Below, in pieces: positions 35,928 to 44,795 of a stretch of 63,310 nucleotides of DNA. Origin of the DNA: Pseudomonadota bacterium (GTDB lineage Bacteria; Pseudomonadota; Alphaproteobacteria; Rhizobiales; JAKPQE01); assembly GCA_029572955.1 (NCBI GenBank), contig JAKPQE010000052.1, positions 1 through 63,310 of the forward strand, written 5' to 3'. A model generated the notes under the pieces. That model made no database searches. It was not told the DNA's origin and saw nothing but the letters and a program-made list of their open reading frames with translations. The position numbers and the translations under genes are program-made. The number at the start of each line of letters is the position of its first letter. The first letter of the stretch is position 1.

Positions 35928-37555
35928 ATGAACAGGCTCTATTACGGCGACAATCTCGACATCCTGCGCCGGCACATCGCCGACGAGTCGGTCGATCTCG
36001 TCTATCTCGACCCGCCGTTCAACTCCAACGCCACCTACAACGTGCTCTTCAAGGCGCCGGACGGTCACGAATCCCAGGCGCAGATCGAGGCCTTCGACGA
36101 TACCTGGCATTGGACCGAGAGCGCCGAGGATGCCTACTGGCAGGTGCTGAAGGGGCCGAACACCGACGCCGCCCGCATGCTGGAAGCCATGCGCGGCTTT
36201 CTCGGCGAGAACGACATGATGGCCTATCTCGCCATGATGGCCATCCGCCTGATCGAACTGCACCGCGTCTTGAAGCCGACGGGCAGCCTCTATCTCCACT
36301 GCGATCCGACCGCCAGCCACTATCTCAAGATCTTGTTGGATGCGGTGTTTGGGAAGGAGCGGTTCCTGAACGAGATAACGTGGAAGCGTCGTGTTGGTAT
36401 GAGTAGTGCTGTCCATTCATCTAATAGATTTGGCATTCAAACTGATACAATTCTCTTTTACTCAAAGCAAAATTGCCATGTTTTTAATCCGCAATACAAT
36501 ATGAATGACGGTGAATATCAGAAATATATTGAAAGCAGGTTCACTCTGCGGGGCGATGATGGAAGGTTGTTTCAGGCGACCAGTCTCGTCAATCCTGCTC
36601 CTCGGCCAAATCTGAAGTATGAATACAAAGGATATGCGCCTCCACCGAATGGTTGGATGATATCCCGCGAAAAGATGGAGCAATGGGACCGAGAGGGGCG
36701 AATCTACTTTCCAAAAGATAAGAGCGGTAGACTTCGGCGGAAAAGCTACGCCGACGAACTCCGGGGTATGCCGATCCAGAATCTCTGGCTGGACATACCA
36801 GAGATCAACTCCCAAGCACAGGAACGCCTCGGCTACCCACCCAGAAGCCCGTCGCCCTGCTGGAACGCATCGTCGCCGCCTCGTCCAATCCCGGCGATCT
36901 CGTCCTCGATCCCTTCTGCGGCTGCGGCACCACAGTGCACGCCGCCGAAAAGCTCGGCCGGCGCTGGATCGGTATCGACGTGACGCACCTCGCCATCTCG
37001 CTGATCGAGCGCCGGCTGCGCGAGGCCTTTCCCGGCATTTCCTTCGAGACCGTCGGGGTGCCGCGCGACTTCGATGCCGCCAGCGACCTCGCCGATCGCG
37101 ACAAGCACGAATTCGAGAAATGGGCGATTGCCCTCATTCCCGACGCCCAGCCCTTCCGTGGCGGCCGGAAGGGCGCCGACACCGGCATCGACGGCGTCGT
37201 CTACCTGCGCACCGGCAAGGGCCAGACCGACAAGGCCATTATCGAGGTCAAGGGTGGCGGCGTCTCGGTCGATCAGATCCACAAGCTGAAAAGCGTCATC
37301 GAACGCGAGAAGGCGCTGGTCGGCCTGTTCATCACCCTGAAGGAGCCGACCAAGCCGATGATCGCCGAGGCTGCGAGCGCCGGCTTTGCCGAGATCGACA
37401 TGGGAACAGGTACCGCGACCTTCCCGCGCATCCAGATACTCACCATCGACGGTCTGCTCTCGGGCAGGGAGCATCCGCGTCTGCCGATCATCGATTCGAC
37501 CGCTTTCCGTCGCGCGCCCAAGGAAAAGAAACAGAATCAGGGCGAGCTGTTCTGA
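35928..37555 (+). pseudogene. Frameshifted DNA methyltransferase with C-terminal nuclease-like domain
   Basis: Two reading frames together form one protein of about 542 residues. The first (35928 to about 36834) gives MNRLYYGDNLDILRR, the DPPFNSNATYN catalytic motif and a variable recognition region. The second resumes with TQKPVALLERI, the cofactor motif DPFCGCGTT, and a C-terminal domain with GADTGIDGVVYL and IIEVKGG that looks like a PD-(D/E)xK nuclease core. At about 36836 one base is missing compared with the expected Gly-Tyr-Pro-Thr-Gln-Lys-Pro reading. The length 1628 is one short of a multiple of three. The recognition segment is AT-rich (31% GC by my count over 36421-36540, against 62% at 35941-36000), so it was probably swapped in. 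A sequencing error cannot be excluded. Confidence 0.85.
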
Positions 37556-37641
37556 GCGGCCTGGCGACTCTGCGCCGATTGGCGGCAAATGCGGCCTGCG
37601 GTCGGTTCGAGCTTCAGGAACAGATCGATAGGAAAATATTC

Positions 37642-37670
37642 TTGACAGCGTGACGGTGATCGGTTAGGTT
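37642..37670 (+). promoter_or_regulatory. Sigma70-like promoter of the GTA cluster
   Basis: A perfect -35 TTGACA (37642-37647), 17-base spacer, -10 TAGGTT (37665-37670). It lies about 165 bases upstream of the first GTA gene, giving a leader of about 160 bases. Confidence 0.65.
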
Positions 37671-37766
37671 TCAGCCATCGTCGCAGAGGTGCGGGCGGGG
37701 ACACTGGTCCGCCGCCGAAGGCCGGTAAGGCCCGTAACGCCCTCCGACGAGTGAGTTTCTTCATCG

Positions 37767-37814
37767 AAGGGCGCAGGGCGACGGGGCGGGCAGCCTCCGG
37801 GCCGGCGCCCTTTT
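37767..37814 (+). terminator. Terminator-like hairpin before GTA g1
   Basis: An 8-bp stem AAGGGCGC (37767-37774) / GCGCCCTT (37805-37812) with a 30-base GC-rich loop, running into TTTT. It is close in sequence to the hairpin before the tail-tube gene (46985-47011). As it lies between promoter and first gene, it could act as an attenuator. Confidence 0.4.
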
Positions 37815-37835
37815 CCATGTCGAGAGGTCCCGAGG

Positions 37836-38417
37836 GTGAACGAACCACCGGAACCGGCCGCCGCGCCGGACGCCGCAGCCATGTCCGATCGACCCGGCCG
37901 GCGGCGCTCCGGCAGGCACGACGAGGCGGTCTGGACCGAGGTGCGACGGCACTACGAGGCCGGCATCCTCCCCGTCGAGGAAATCTGCCGCCAGCACGGC
38001 GTCTCGGCCCGGGGCCTGCGCAACCGGGCCCGCACGCGCGGCTGGAAGCGGCGCGGCCCGGCGAGCCCGGCGGTCCGCACGCTGGCCTTTTCCGGTCGCA
38101 TCGGTGCCGGCGACGGTCCGGTCGACCGGGCCCGCCTGATCGAGCGGCTCTACCGGGCCCTCGACCGCCAGATGCAGGACATCGAGGAGCGCCTTGCCGG
38201 TCTCGGCGAGGCCGGCAGCGCCGGCGAGCGCGAGGCGCGGACCCTTTCGGCACTCGCCCGCACCCTCGACAAGCTGATCGAACTCGAAGACAACGCCGGC
38301 CGGCCCGGCGAAGCGGAAAAGGTGGAGCAGGGTGAGCGCGAACGCTTCCGAGCCGAACTTGCGCGCCGCCTTGCTCGCCTCGGCGGGGCGGCCGGGGATC
38401 GAGGCGATCCTCTCTGA
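37836..38417 (+). CDS. GTA g1, small terminase-like protein
   Basis: 193 residues from a GTG at 37836 (an ATG at 37881 is an alternative). A helix-turn-helix of TerS type is visible: VEEICRQHGVSARGLRNRARTRGWKRR. A long helical C-terminal half follows (LIERLYRALDRQMQDIEERL). Matching position and build, this is the gp1 counterpart of the Rhodobacter capsulatus GTA, which helps the large terminase to package DNA. It overlaps g2 by 86 bases. Confidence 0.85.
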   Translation: MNEPPEPAAAPDAAAMSDRPGRRRSGRHDEAVWTEVRRHYEAGILPVEEICRQHGVSARGLRNRARTRGWKRRGPASPAVRTLAFSGRIGAGDGPVDRARLIERLYRALDRQMQDIEERLAGLGEAGSAGEREARTLSALARTLDKLIELEDNAGRPGEAEKVEQGERERFRAELARRLARLGGAAGDRGDPL

Positions 38418-39663
38418 CCTTGCCGGCTGGCAGATCGAGGCGCTGCTGCACGACTGGGAAATCTGGGCGCGGCCCGACCAGCTCGCCCCCGCCGGCGACT
38501 GGACGACCTGGCTGGTGCTCGGCGGCCGTGGCGCCGGCAAGACGCGGACCGGCGCCGAGTGGCTGCGCGCCCGCGTTTTCGGCCGCGCCGGTCCGCCGGC
38601 AGGACGCATCGCCCTCGTCGGCGAGACCTTCGCCGATGTCCGCGAGGTGATGATCGAGGGCGTCTCGGGCCTGCTCGCCATTCACCCGAAGGACGAGCGG
38701 CCGCAATGGGAGGTCTCGCGCCGTCGCCTCGTCTGGCCGAACGGCGCGATCGCCCAGGCTTTCTCGGCCGAGGACCCGGAAGGCCTGCGCGGCCCCCAGT
38801 TCGATGCCGCCTGGGCCGACGAGCTCGCCAAGTGGCGCTATGCCGACGCCGCCTGGGACATGCTGCAATTCGCACTCCGCCTCGGCGAGGAGCCGCGCCA
38901 GGTGGTGACGACGACCCCGCGCCCGATCCCGCTCCTGCGCCGGCTGATCGAAGATCCGCGCGCCGTCGTCAGCCACGCGACGACGCGCATGAACGCCGTC
39001 AATCTCGCCCCGGGCTTCCTCGATGCCGTCGTCGGCCGCTATGCCGGCACGCGGCTCGGCCGTCAGGAACTCGAAGGGGCGCTCATCGAGGACCGGCCCG
39101 ACGCGCTCTGGCGCCGGCCTGCCATCGAGGCGGCCCGCGTCGAGGCGGCGCCGGGGCTCGCCCGCGTCGTCGTCGCCGTCGACCCGCCCGCCTCGCACCG
39201 CAAGGGTGCCGACGCCTGCGGCATCGTCTGCGCCGGCATTGCCGAGGACGGCACCGGCTACGTGCTGAAGGACGGCTCGCTCGAGGGCGCCCGTCCCGGC
39301 GAATGGGCGGCCCGGGCGATCGCCCTCTGGCGCCGCTACGAGGCCGACGCGCTCGTCGCCGAGGTCAATCAGGGCGGCGACATGGTCGCCGCCGTCATCG
39401 CCGAGGTCGATGCCGGCGTGCCGGTGACCTCGGTGCGCGCGACCCGCGGCAAGTGGCTGCGGGCCGAGCCGGTCGCCGCGCTCTACGAACAGGGCCGGGT
39501 GCGCCATGTCGGCGCCTTTCCCGAGCTCGAGGACGAAATGTGCGATTTCGGTCCGAACGGCCTGTCGAGCGGGCGCAGCCCGGACCGCCTCGACGCCCTC
39601 GTCTGGGCGCTCTCGGCACTGATGCTGAGAAGCGGCGCCGAGCCGAAGGTGAGGAAGCTCTGA
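38332..39663 (+). CDS. GTA g2, large terminase subunit
   Basis: 443 residues, GTG start at 38332 with GGAG upstream. The Walker A is LGGRGAGKTRTGAEW (about residues 62-76). The region QFDAAWADELAKW holds the Walker B acidic pair, and RQVVTTTPRP is the coupling motif. The RNase H-like nuclease domain carries VVVAVDPPASHRKGADACG. It packages host DNA headfully into GTA particles. Confidence 0.95.
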   Translation: MSANASEPNLRAALLASAGRPGIEAILSDLAGWQIEALLHDWEIWARPDQLAPAGDWTTWLVLGGRGAGKTRTGAEWLRARVFGRAGPPAGRIALVGETFADVREVMIEGVSGLLAIHPKDERPQWEVSRRRLVWPNGAIAQAFSAEDPEGLRGPQFDAAWADELAKWRYADAAWDMLQFALRLGEEPRQVVTTTPRPIPLLRRLIEDPRAVVSHATTRMNAVNLAPGFLDAVVGRYAGTRLGRQELEGALIEDRPDALWRRPAIEAARVEAAPGLARVVVAVDPPASHRKGADACGIVCAGIAEDGTGYVLKDGSLEGARPGEWAARAIALWRRYEADALVAEVNQGGDMVAAVIAEVDAGVPVTSVRATRGKWLRAEPVAALYEQGRVRHVGAFPELEDEMCDFGPNGLSSGRSPDRLDALVWALSALMLRSGAEPKVRKL

Positions 39664-39695
39664 AGTCTCGTCCGCAACAGGGGACGTCGTCGAAA

Positions 39696-40940
39696 ATGAT
39701 CGAGAACATGCTGAACTGGCTGGCCGCCGCCGGCCGACCCAACGCCGTCGCGCCCGCCGAGGCCAAGGCCTCGCGCAGCGCCGGCGTCATCGCGCTTGCC
39801 AATGTCGGTCGCCCGGTCTGGACGCCGCGCGACTATGCGGCGCTCGCCCGCGAGGGCTATGCGAAGAATCCGGTGGTCTACCGCTCGGTGCGGATGATCG
39901 CCGAGGCGGTCGCCTCGCTGCCCTGGCTCGTCTACGAGGGCAGGGCCGAGCGCGAGCGCCACGCGCTCCTCGACGTCCTTGCCCGGCCCAATCCGCGCGA
40001 GGACGGCGCCTCCTTCCTCGAGGCGGTCGCCGGCCATCTCCTCGTTGCCGGCAATGCCTATGTCGAGGCGGTCGCCGGCGGCTCGGGCGTTGCCGAACTC
40101 TATGCGCTGCGGCCCGACCGCATGAAGCTGGTGCCCGGTGCCGACGGCTGGCCGGAGGCCTACGAATACACGGTGGCGAGCCGCACCGTGCGCTACGAGA
40201 TGGGCGAGGGGGCGTTGCCGCCGATCCTCCACCTGACGCTCTTCCACCCGCTCGACGATCACTACGGCTTTGCCCCGATCGAGGCGGCGGCGACGAGCCT
40301 CGACGTGCACAACGCCGCCGCCGCCTGGAACAAGGCGCTGCTCGACAATTCGGCGCGCCCCTCCGGCGCCCTCGTCTATGCCGCCAAGGACGGTGCCAAC
40401 CTCACCGAGGACCAGTTCGAGCGGCTGAAGCTCGAACTCGAAGCCGGCTTCCAGGGCGCCGCCAATGCCGGCCGGCCGCTGCTCCTCGAAGGCGGGCTCG
40501 ACTGGAAGACCATCGCGCTGTCGCCGCACGACATGGATTTCATCGAGCTGAAGAACGCCGCGGCACGCGAGATCGCGCTCGCCTTCGGCGTGCCGCCGAT
40601 GCTGCTCGGCATTCCCGGCGACAACACCTATTCGAACTATCGCGAGGCGAACCGCGCCTTCTGGCTCGGCACCGTGCAGCCGCTGGCAAGGAAACTCGCC
40701 GCCGCGCTGACCGCCTGGCTCGCCCCGGCCTTCGGCACGAGCCTGCGGCTCGACTTCGATTTCGACGCCAGCGAAGCGGCGAGCGCCGAGCGCGAGGCCC
40801 TCTGGGCCCGCGTCGCCGGCGCCGACTTCCTGACCCTCAACGAGAAGCGCGCGGCGATCGGTTACGGCCCGCTCGCCGGCGGCGACGCCCCGCCGCCGGC
40901 CTTCGCCGAGGCCCTCGCCGCAGGTCTGCCGCCGTCGTGA
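39696..40940 (+). CDS. GTA g3, HK97-type portal protein
   Basis: 414 residues from the ATG at 39696 (an ATG at 39708 is an alternative; both ribosome binding sites are weak). Portal signatures are AREGYAKNPVVYRSVRMIAEAVASLPW, HPLDDHYGFAPIEAA, the NGxxPSG-like NSARPSGAL, and the LGIPGDNTYSNYREANRAFW block. It forms the dodecameric DNA channel at the capsid vertex. Confidence 0.95.
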   Translation: MIENMLNWLAAAGRPNAVAPAEAKASRSAGVIALANVGRPVWTPRDYAALAREGYAKNPVVYRSVRMIAEAVASLPWLVYEGRAERERHALLDVLARPNPREDGASFLEAVAGHLLVAGNAYVEAVAGGSGVAELYALRPDRMKLVPGADGWPEAYEYTVASRTVRYEMGEGALPPILHLTLFHPLDDHYGFAPIEAAATSLDVHNAAAAWNKALLDNSARPSGALVYAAKDGANLTEDQFERLKLELEAGFQGAANAGRPLLLEGGLDWKTIALSPHDMDFIELKNAAAREIALAFGVPPMLLGIPGDNTYSNYREANRAFWLGTVQPLARKLAAALTAWLAPAFGTSLRLDFDFDASEAASAEREALWARVAGADFLTLNEKRAAIGYGPLAGGDAPPPAFAEALAAGLPPS

Positions 40941-41125
40941 GCGAAATCGCCGAAGTCTTCTCCGAGCGCGGCGATCTCGCCCATCTGGCGCTCTTCCTGT
41001 GGGCGAGCGGCGCGAGCGGATTGCTCGTCTGGTCGCTGAAGGAACTGGCTGCCTCGAATCGTCGTTTCAACGACTTCGTCGCCGAGATCGCGCGGTTGAA
41101 TCATCTCTTCAAGGAACGCGGATGA
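40937..41125 (+). CDS. GTA g3.5, small membrane protein
   Basis: 62 residues. The GTG start overlaps the g3 stop (GTGA). One predicted membrane segment (LALFLWASGASGLLVWSL) is followed by a short amphipathic helix. It matches the small g3.5 gene found between portal and protease in GTA clusters; its role is unknown. Confidence 0.7.
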   Translation: MSEIAEVFSERGDLAHLALFLWASGASGLLVWSLKELAASNRRFNDFVAEIARLNHLFKERG

Positions 41126-41302
41126 ACCGCAAGAACACGAGACAAGAGTCTGATATGAAAGGGATTGTCACCTTGATCCTGAATCGGATTGCAAACCGCG
41201 TACCGCCGCTCGCCGGGCGCTGGTTGAATCATCGCGTGAACCGCGCGGCCGCTCGCCTGAATCATTTTGTGAGGATCGGTCGGGGCCGGCTCGCGCTGAA
41301 TC
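41056..41302. promoter_or_regulatory. Cluster of seven GANTC (CcrM methylation) sites
   Basis: GANTC occurs at 41056, 41098, 41146, 41181, 41226, 41259 and 41298: seven sites in 247 bases at spacings of 33-48 bases. Random expectation is about one per 256 bases and fewer in GC-rich DNA. Five of the seven lie in the context TGAATC. Confidence 0.5.
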
Positions 41303-41397
41303 ACAAGATGATCTTCGCCGACTTCGCCGCCTGCCTTGCCGCAACGCTCGACCGGCCGCGACCGACCCTCAGGGTGCGGGCGCTCGGTGCCGCGTGA
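41122..41397 (+). CDS. Hypothetical small basic protein within the GTA cluster
   Basis: 91 residues. The ATG overlaps the g3.5 stop (ATGA), like most junctions in the cluster, which argues for real translation; an ATG at 41155 is a second possibility. The protein is basic and has three similar turns containing LNH (RWLNHRV, RLNHFV, ALNHKM), produced by repeated TGAATCA in the DNA. I recognise no family. The region's GANTC-rich structure may instead be the selected feature. Confidence 0.4.
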   Translation: MNRKNTRQESDMKGIVTLILNRIANRVPPLAGRWLNHRVNRAAARLNHFVRIGRGRLALNHKMIFADFAACLAATLDRPRPTLRVRALGAA

Positions 41398-41422
41398 TGT
41401 CGAGGGACGAGGGGCGAAAGCC

Positions 41423-42118
41423 ATGAAGACGAATTTCGCAACACGGCGCCGCGAGGTGAAGTTCGCGCCCGTCGACCTCTCCGACGTCGCCGCCGACGGC
41501 ACCTTCTCCGGCTATGCGAGCCTGTTCGGCATTGCCGATCTCGGCGCCGACGTCGTCGAGCCCGGCGCCTTCGCGACGAGCATCGCGGCGCGCGGCGCCG
41601 GCGGCATCAAGATGCTCTACCAGCACGATCCGGCCGAGCCGATCGGCGCCTGGACCGAGATCCGCGAGGACCAGCGCGGCCTCTTCGTGCGCGGCCGGCT
41701 GATGAGCGAGGTGGCGCGCGGCCGCGAGGTGCTGGCGCTGATGCGTGCCGGCATCCTCGACGGCCTCTCGATCGGCTTCGAGACGCGCCGCGCCGTCGCC
41801 GACCCGGCGACCGGCAACCGCCGTCTCGTCGACGTCGACCTCTGGGAAATCTCGATCGTCACCTTCCCGATGCTGCCCGGTGCCCGGGTCGCCTCGGTCA
41901 AGGCCGGTGCCGGTCGCAGCCTGCCGAGCCTTCGCGAATTCGAGCGCCGGCTGACCCGGGACATCGGGCTCAGCCGGAGCGAGGCGAGGGCGGTGATCAA
42001 CACCGGCTACAAGTCGCTGATCGGCACGCGGGACGCTGCCCTCGGCTCTCCCGAGGGCGACCGCAAGATGGCCGACGCCATCCGCCGCGCCGCCCGCATC
42101 ATCCGCAAACCGAGGTGA
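41423..42118 (+). CDS. GTA g4, HK97 family prohead protease
   Basis: 231 residues from the ATG at 41423 (GAGGGG upstream). Protease family hallmarks are GYASLFGIADLGADVVEPGAF, the catalytic His in LYQHDPAEPIGAW, the catalytic Ser in DGLSIGFETRRA and the closing LWEISIVTFPMLPGARV. It cleaves the scaffolding part of the capsid protein during maturation. It sits just before the capsid gene. Confidence 0.95.
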   Translation: MKTNFATRRREVKFAPVDLSDVAADGTFSGYASLFGIADLGADVVEPGAFATSIAARGAGGIKMLYQHDPAEPIGAWTEIREDQRGLFVRGRLMSEVARGREVLALMRAGILDGLSIGFETRRAVADPATGNRRLVDVDLWEISIVTFPMLPGARVASVKAGAGRSLPSLREFERRLTRDIGLSRSEARAVINTGYKSLIGTRDAALGSPEGDRKMADAIRRAARIIRKPR

Positions 42119-42123
42119 AACCG

Positions 42124-43392
42124 ATGACCATTCAGACGGGCCTGCGTGCCCCCGAACTGAAAGCCCTCGACGGCGTGCCGACCTCCTCCGAGGTGGTCGC
42201 CGCCTTCGACGAATTCATGTCCTCCTTCGAGGCCTTCAAGGAGGCCAACGACCAGCGCATCGCCGAAATCGAGACGCGGGTCGGCGGCGCCGACGGCCTC
42301 ACCGGCGATCGGCTCGACCGCATCAACCAGGCGCTCGACGAGCAGAAACACCGCCTCGACACCATGCTGACCCGCGCCCGCCGGCCCGGTCTCGGCACCG
42401 CGGGCGAGCGCTCGAGCTTCGCCGGCCGCGAGCACAAGGCCGCCTTCGAGACCTATGTCCGGCGCGGCACCGACCACGGCCTGCGCCAGCTCGAGGAAAA
42501 GGCCCTCTCGGTCGGCTCCAACCCCGACGGCGGCTATCTCGTGCCCGAGGAGACCGAACGCGAGATCGGTCGGCGCCTCGCCGCGCTCTCGCCGATCCGC
42601 GGCATCGCGGCGGTGCGCCAGGTCAGCGGCTCGGTCTACAAGAAGCCGTTCTCGGTCGAGGGTCCGGCGGTCGGCTGGGTCGGTGAGACCGAGGCGCGGC
42701 CGGAAACGGCGGCCCCGACGCTCGCCGAGCTTCAGTTCCCGACGATGGAACTCTACGCCATGCCGGCCGCGACCGGCACGCTCCTCGACGATTCGGCCGT
42801 CAATATCGACGAGTGGATCGCCTCCGAGGTCGAGGTCGCCTTCGCCGAACAGGAGGGCGCCGCCTTCGTCCTCGGCGACGGCAACGCCAAGCCGCGCGGC
42901 TTCCTCGACTACCCGACGCTCGCCGAGAGCGCCTGGGCCTGGGGCAGCCTCGGCACCATCTCGACCGGCGCCGCCGGGGCCTTCGACACCAACGGCTCGG
43001 ACGCGCTCGTCGACCTCGTCTATGCCCTGAAGGCCGGCTATCGCCAGAACGCCAGCTTCGTCATGAGCCGGCGCACGCAAGGCGAGATCCGCAAGCTGAA
43101 GGACGCCGACGGCAACTACCTCTGGCAGCCGCCGGCGGTCGCCGGAGCCGGCGCGACGCTGATGAACTTCTCCGTCGTCGAGGCCGAGGACATGCCGGAC
43201 ATCGCCGTCGACAGCCCGTCGATCGCCTTCGGCGACTTCCAGCGCGGCTATCTCGTCGTCGATCGCCTCGGCGTGCGCGTGCTGCGCGATCCCTACAGCG
43301 CCAAGCCCTACGTGCTGTTCTATACGACCAAGCGCGTCGGCGGTGGCGTGCAGGACTTCGACGCCATCAAGCTGCTGAAGTTCTCGGCGTAA
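42124..43392 (+). CDS. GTA g5, HK97-type major capsid protein
   Basis: 422 residues from the ATG at 42124, behind a perfect GAGGTG site; a GTG at 42115 is less likely. The N-terminal about 100 residues form a helical scaffold (Asp/Glu/Lys-rich) removed by g4. The capsid body starts near KALSVGSNPDGGYLVPEE. Typical segments are MPAATGTLLDDSAVNIDEWIASEVE, GNAKPRGFLDYPT and the C-terminal FGDFQRGYLVVDR. It is the last gene of the first GTA block; a repeat block interrupts the order here. Confidence 0.96.
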   Translation: MTIQTGLRAPELKALDGVPTSSEVVAAFDEFMSSFEAFKEANDQRIAEIETRVGGADGLTGDRLDRINQALDEQKHRLDTMLTRARRPGLGTAGERSSFAGREHKAAFETYVRRGTDHGLRQLEEKALSVGSNPDGGYLVPEETEREIGRRLAALSPIRGIAAVRQVSGSVYKKPFSVEGPAVGWVGETEARPETAAPTLAELQFPTMELYAMPAATGTLLDDSAVNIDEWIASEVEVAFAEQEGAAFVLGDGNAKPRGFLDYPTLAESAWAWGSLGTISTGAAGAFDTNGSDALVDLVYALKAGYRQNASFVMSRRTQGEIRKLKDADGNYLWQPPAVAGAGATLMNFSVVEAEDMPDIAVDSPSIAFGDFQRGYLVVDRLGVRVLRDPYSAKPYVLFYTTKRVGGGVQDFDAIKLLKFSA

Positions 43393-43440
43393 GGGGGAAA
43401 GGGGAGGGGTTCGCCTCTCCCCTTCCCGGTCCCCTCACCA

Positions 43441-43487
43441 AGACCGCCTAGGGCTTCCCGGCCTAACCGGGAAACCCAAGGCGGTCT
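43441..43487. repeat. Hairpin with AGACCGCCT arms
   Basis: Outer arms AGACCGCCT and AGGCGGTCT with inner TTCCCGG / CCGGGAA arms around CCTAA. A near-perfect long stem that could also stop transcription from either side. Confidence 0.75.
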
Positions 43488-43489
43488 AT

Positions 43490-43611
43490 CCTCTCCCCCA
43501 AAAGGGGGCGAGGGACGGTGCCGTGCCACTGGGCGCGCCCTGATTTGTCGCTGGCTTCCGGAAGGTGTCTCACGGCACGAGGCCATACCCCTCGCCCCCT
43601 TGGGGGAGAGG
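43490..43611. repeat. Inverted-repeat-bounded element (MITE-like)
   Basis: The left end at 43490-43514 (CCTCTCCCCCAAAAGGGGGC...) is the reverse complement, apart from two A/T bases, of the right end at 43588-43611 (CCCTCGCCCCCTTGGGGGAG...). Inside them a shorter GTGCCGTG / CACGGCAC pair continues the stem. The total is about 122 bases, with no coding capacity. Size and ends are those of dispersed palindromic intergenic elements. Confidence 0.7.
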
Positions 43612-43625
43612 GCAACCGGAGCTTC

Positions 43626-43647
43626 GATTTGATCGTCAGATCAAATC
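43626..43647. repeat. Perfect 9-bp stem-loop
   Basis: GATTTGATC-GTCA-GATCAAATC, flanked by CTTC and GAAG which extend the pairing. AT-rich compared with its surroundings. Confidence 0.7.
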
Positions 43648-43682
43648 GTTAGCGAAGGTCGGGTGAGGGGGGCGAGCAACCT

Positions 43683-44687
43683 TCAGTCCGTGACCGTCAG
43701 CACGATCTTGCCGATATGGCCGGAATCGTCGATCCGGGCATGGGCCGCGGCCGCTTCGGCGAGCGGGAAGGTCGAGTCCATCACCGGTCGCACCTTGCCG
43801 GCCTCGACGAGCGGCCAGACCTTTTCTTCCAGCGCCCGGGCGATGCCGGCCTTGACCCCGGTCGGTCGCGCCCGCAGCGTCGAGCCGGTGTGGGTCAGCC
43901 GCTTCAGCATCAGGCGACGGAAATCGACCTCGGCGATGGCGCCGTTGAGGAAGGCGATCTGCACGATGCGGCCATCCTCGGCGGCGGCCGTGTAGTTGCG
44001 CTCGATATAGTCGCCGCCGACCATGTCGAGGATGACGTCGACGCCGCGCTTGCCCGTCGCCGCCTTGATCGCCTCGACGAAGTCCTCTGTGTTGTAGTCG
44101 ATGGCGTGGTCGGCGCCGAGCTTGCGCGCCGCCTCGCATTTCGCCGCCGAGCCGGCGGTGGTGAAGACCTCGGCGCCGAACGCCTTGGCGAGCTGGATTG
44201 CCGTCGTGCCGATGCCGCTGGTGCCGCCATGGACGAGGAAGCGCTCGCCGGCCAGGAGCCGGCCGCGCTCGAAGACATTGTGCCAGACCGTGAAGAAGGT
44301 CTCCGGGATCGCCGCCGCCTCGGCCATCGACAGGCCGGCCGGGATCGAGAGCGCGTTGGAGCCGTGGACCGTGACGTATTCGGCATAGCCGCCGCCGGCG
44401 ACGAGCGCCATCACCTGGTCGCCGACCTGCCAGCGCGGCGTGTTGCGCCCGACCGCGACGACCGTGCCGGCGACCTCGAGGCCGGGCAGGTCCGAGGCGC
44501 CCTTCGGCGCCGGGTAGAGCCCCTGGCGCTGCAGCACGTCGGGCCGGTTGATGCCCGCCGCCGCGACCTTGATGAGGATTTCGCCCTCGAAGGCATGCGG
44601 CATGCGCCGGCTCGCCGGCTTCAGGACTTCCGGCCCGCCCGGCTCGCTGATCTCGATCGCGGTCATCGTTTCGGGAAGGTCGGTCAT
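43683..44687 (-). CDS. NAD(P)H-quinone oxidoreductase, zinc-less MDR family
   Basis: 334 residues from the ATG at 44687 (GGAGAGACGAG upstream). Family features are AAAGINRPDVLQRQGLYP, LPGLEVAGTVVAVG, the Rossmann motif VHGGTSGIGTTAIQLAKAFGA and LGADHAIDYNTEDF. It is the PIG3/QOR-like branch that reduces quinones with NADPH. It is transcribed opposite to the GTA cluster and splits it between capsid (g5) and connector (g6) genes. Nothing links it to GTA function; the ORF extension to 45101 is rejected. Confidence 0.93.
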   Translation of the reverse strand: MTDLPETMTAIEISEPGGPEVLKPASRRMPHAFEGEILIKVAAAGINRPDVLQRQGLYPAPKGASDLPGLEVAGTVVAVGRNTPRWQVGDQVMALVAGGGYAEYVTVHGSNALSIPAGLSMAEAAAIPETFFTVWHNVFERGRLLAGERFLVHGGTSGIGTTAIQLAKAFGAEVFTTAGSAAKCEAARKLGADHAIDYNTEDFVEAIKAATGKRGVDVILDMVGGDYIERNYTAAAEDGRIVQIAFLNGAIAEVDFRRLMLKRLTHTGSTLRARPTGVKAGIARALEEKVWPLVEAGKVRPVMDSTFPLAEAAAAHARIDDSGHIGKIVLTVTD

Positions 44688-44795
44688 CTCGTCTCTCCGT
44701 GCTCGGTTCGCCCTGACCTGGCGCCGCCGGCCCGTCGTGACAACGGGCCGGGCCACCGTTACGATCCATATGGCAGCAAGGGGCAGGTGATTGCC

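Larger units (their letters stand above)
37556..37835. other. Leader region of the GTA cluster
   Basis: 280 bases: the tail of the methyltransferase region, the TTGACA promoter and a GC-rich untranslated leader with a terminator-like hairpin just before the first gene. Confidence 0.5.
43393..43682. other. Palindrome-rich spacer interrupting the GTA cluster
   Basis: 290 bases between capsid gene and an opposing oxidoreductase gene. It is composed almost fully of inverted repeats (separate entries) plus a GGGGAG/CTCCCC hairpin right after the capsid stop. No ORF. Confidence 0.7.
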
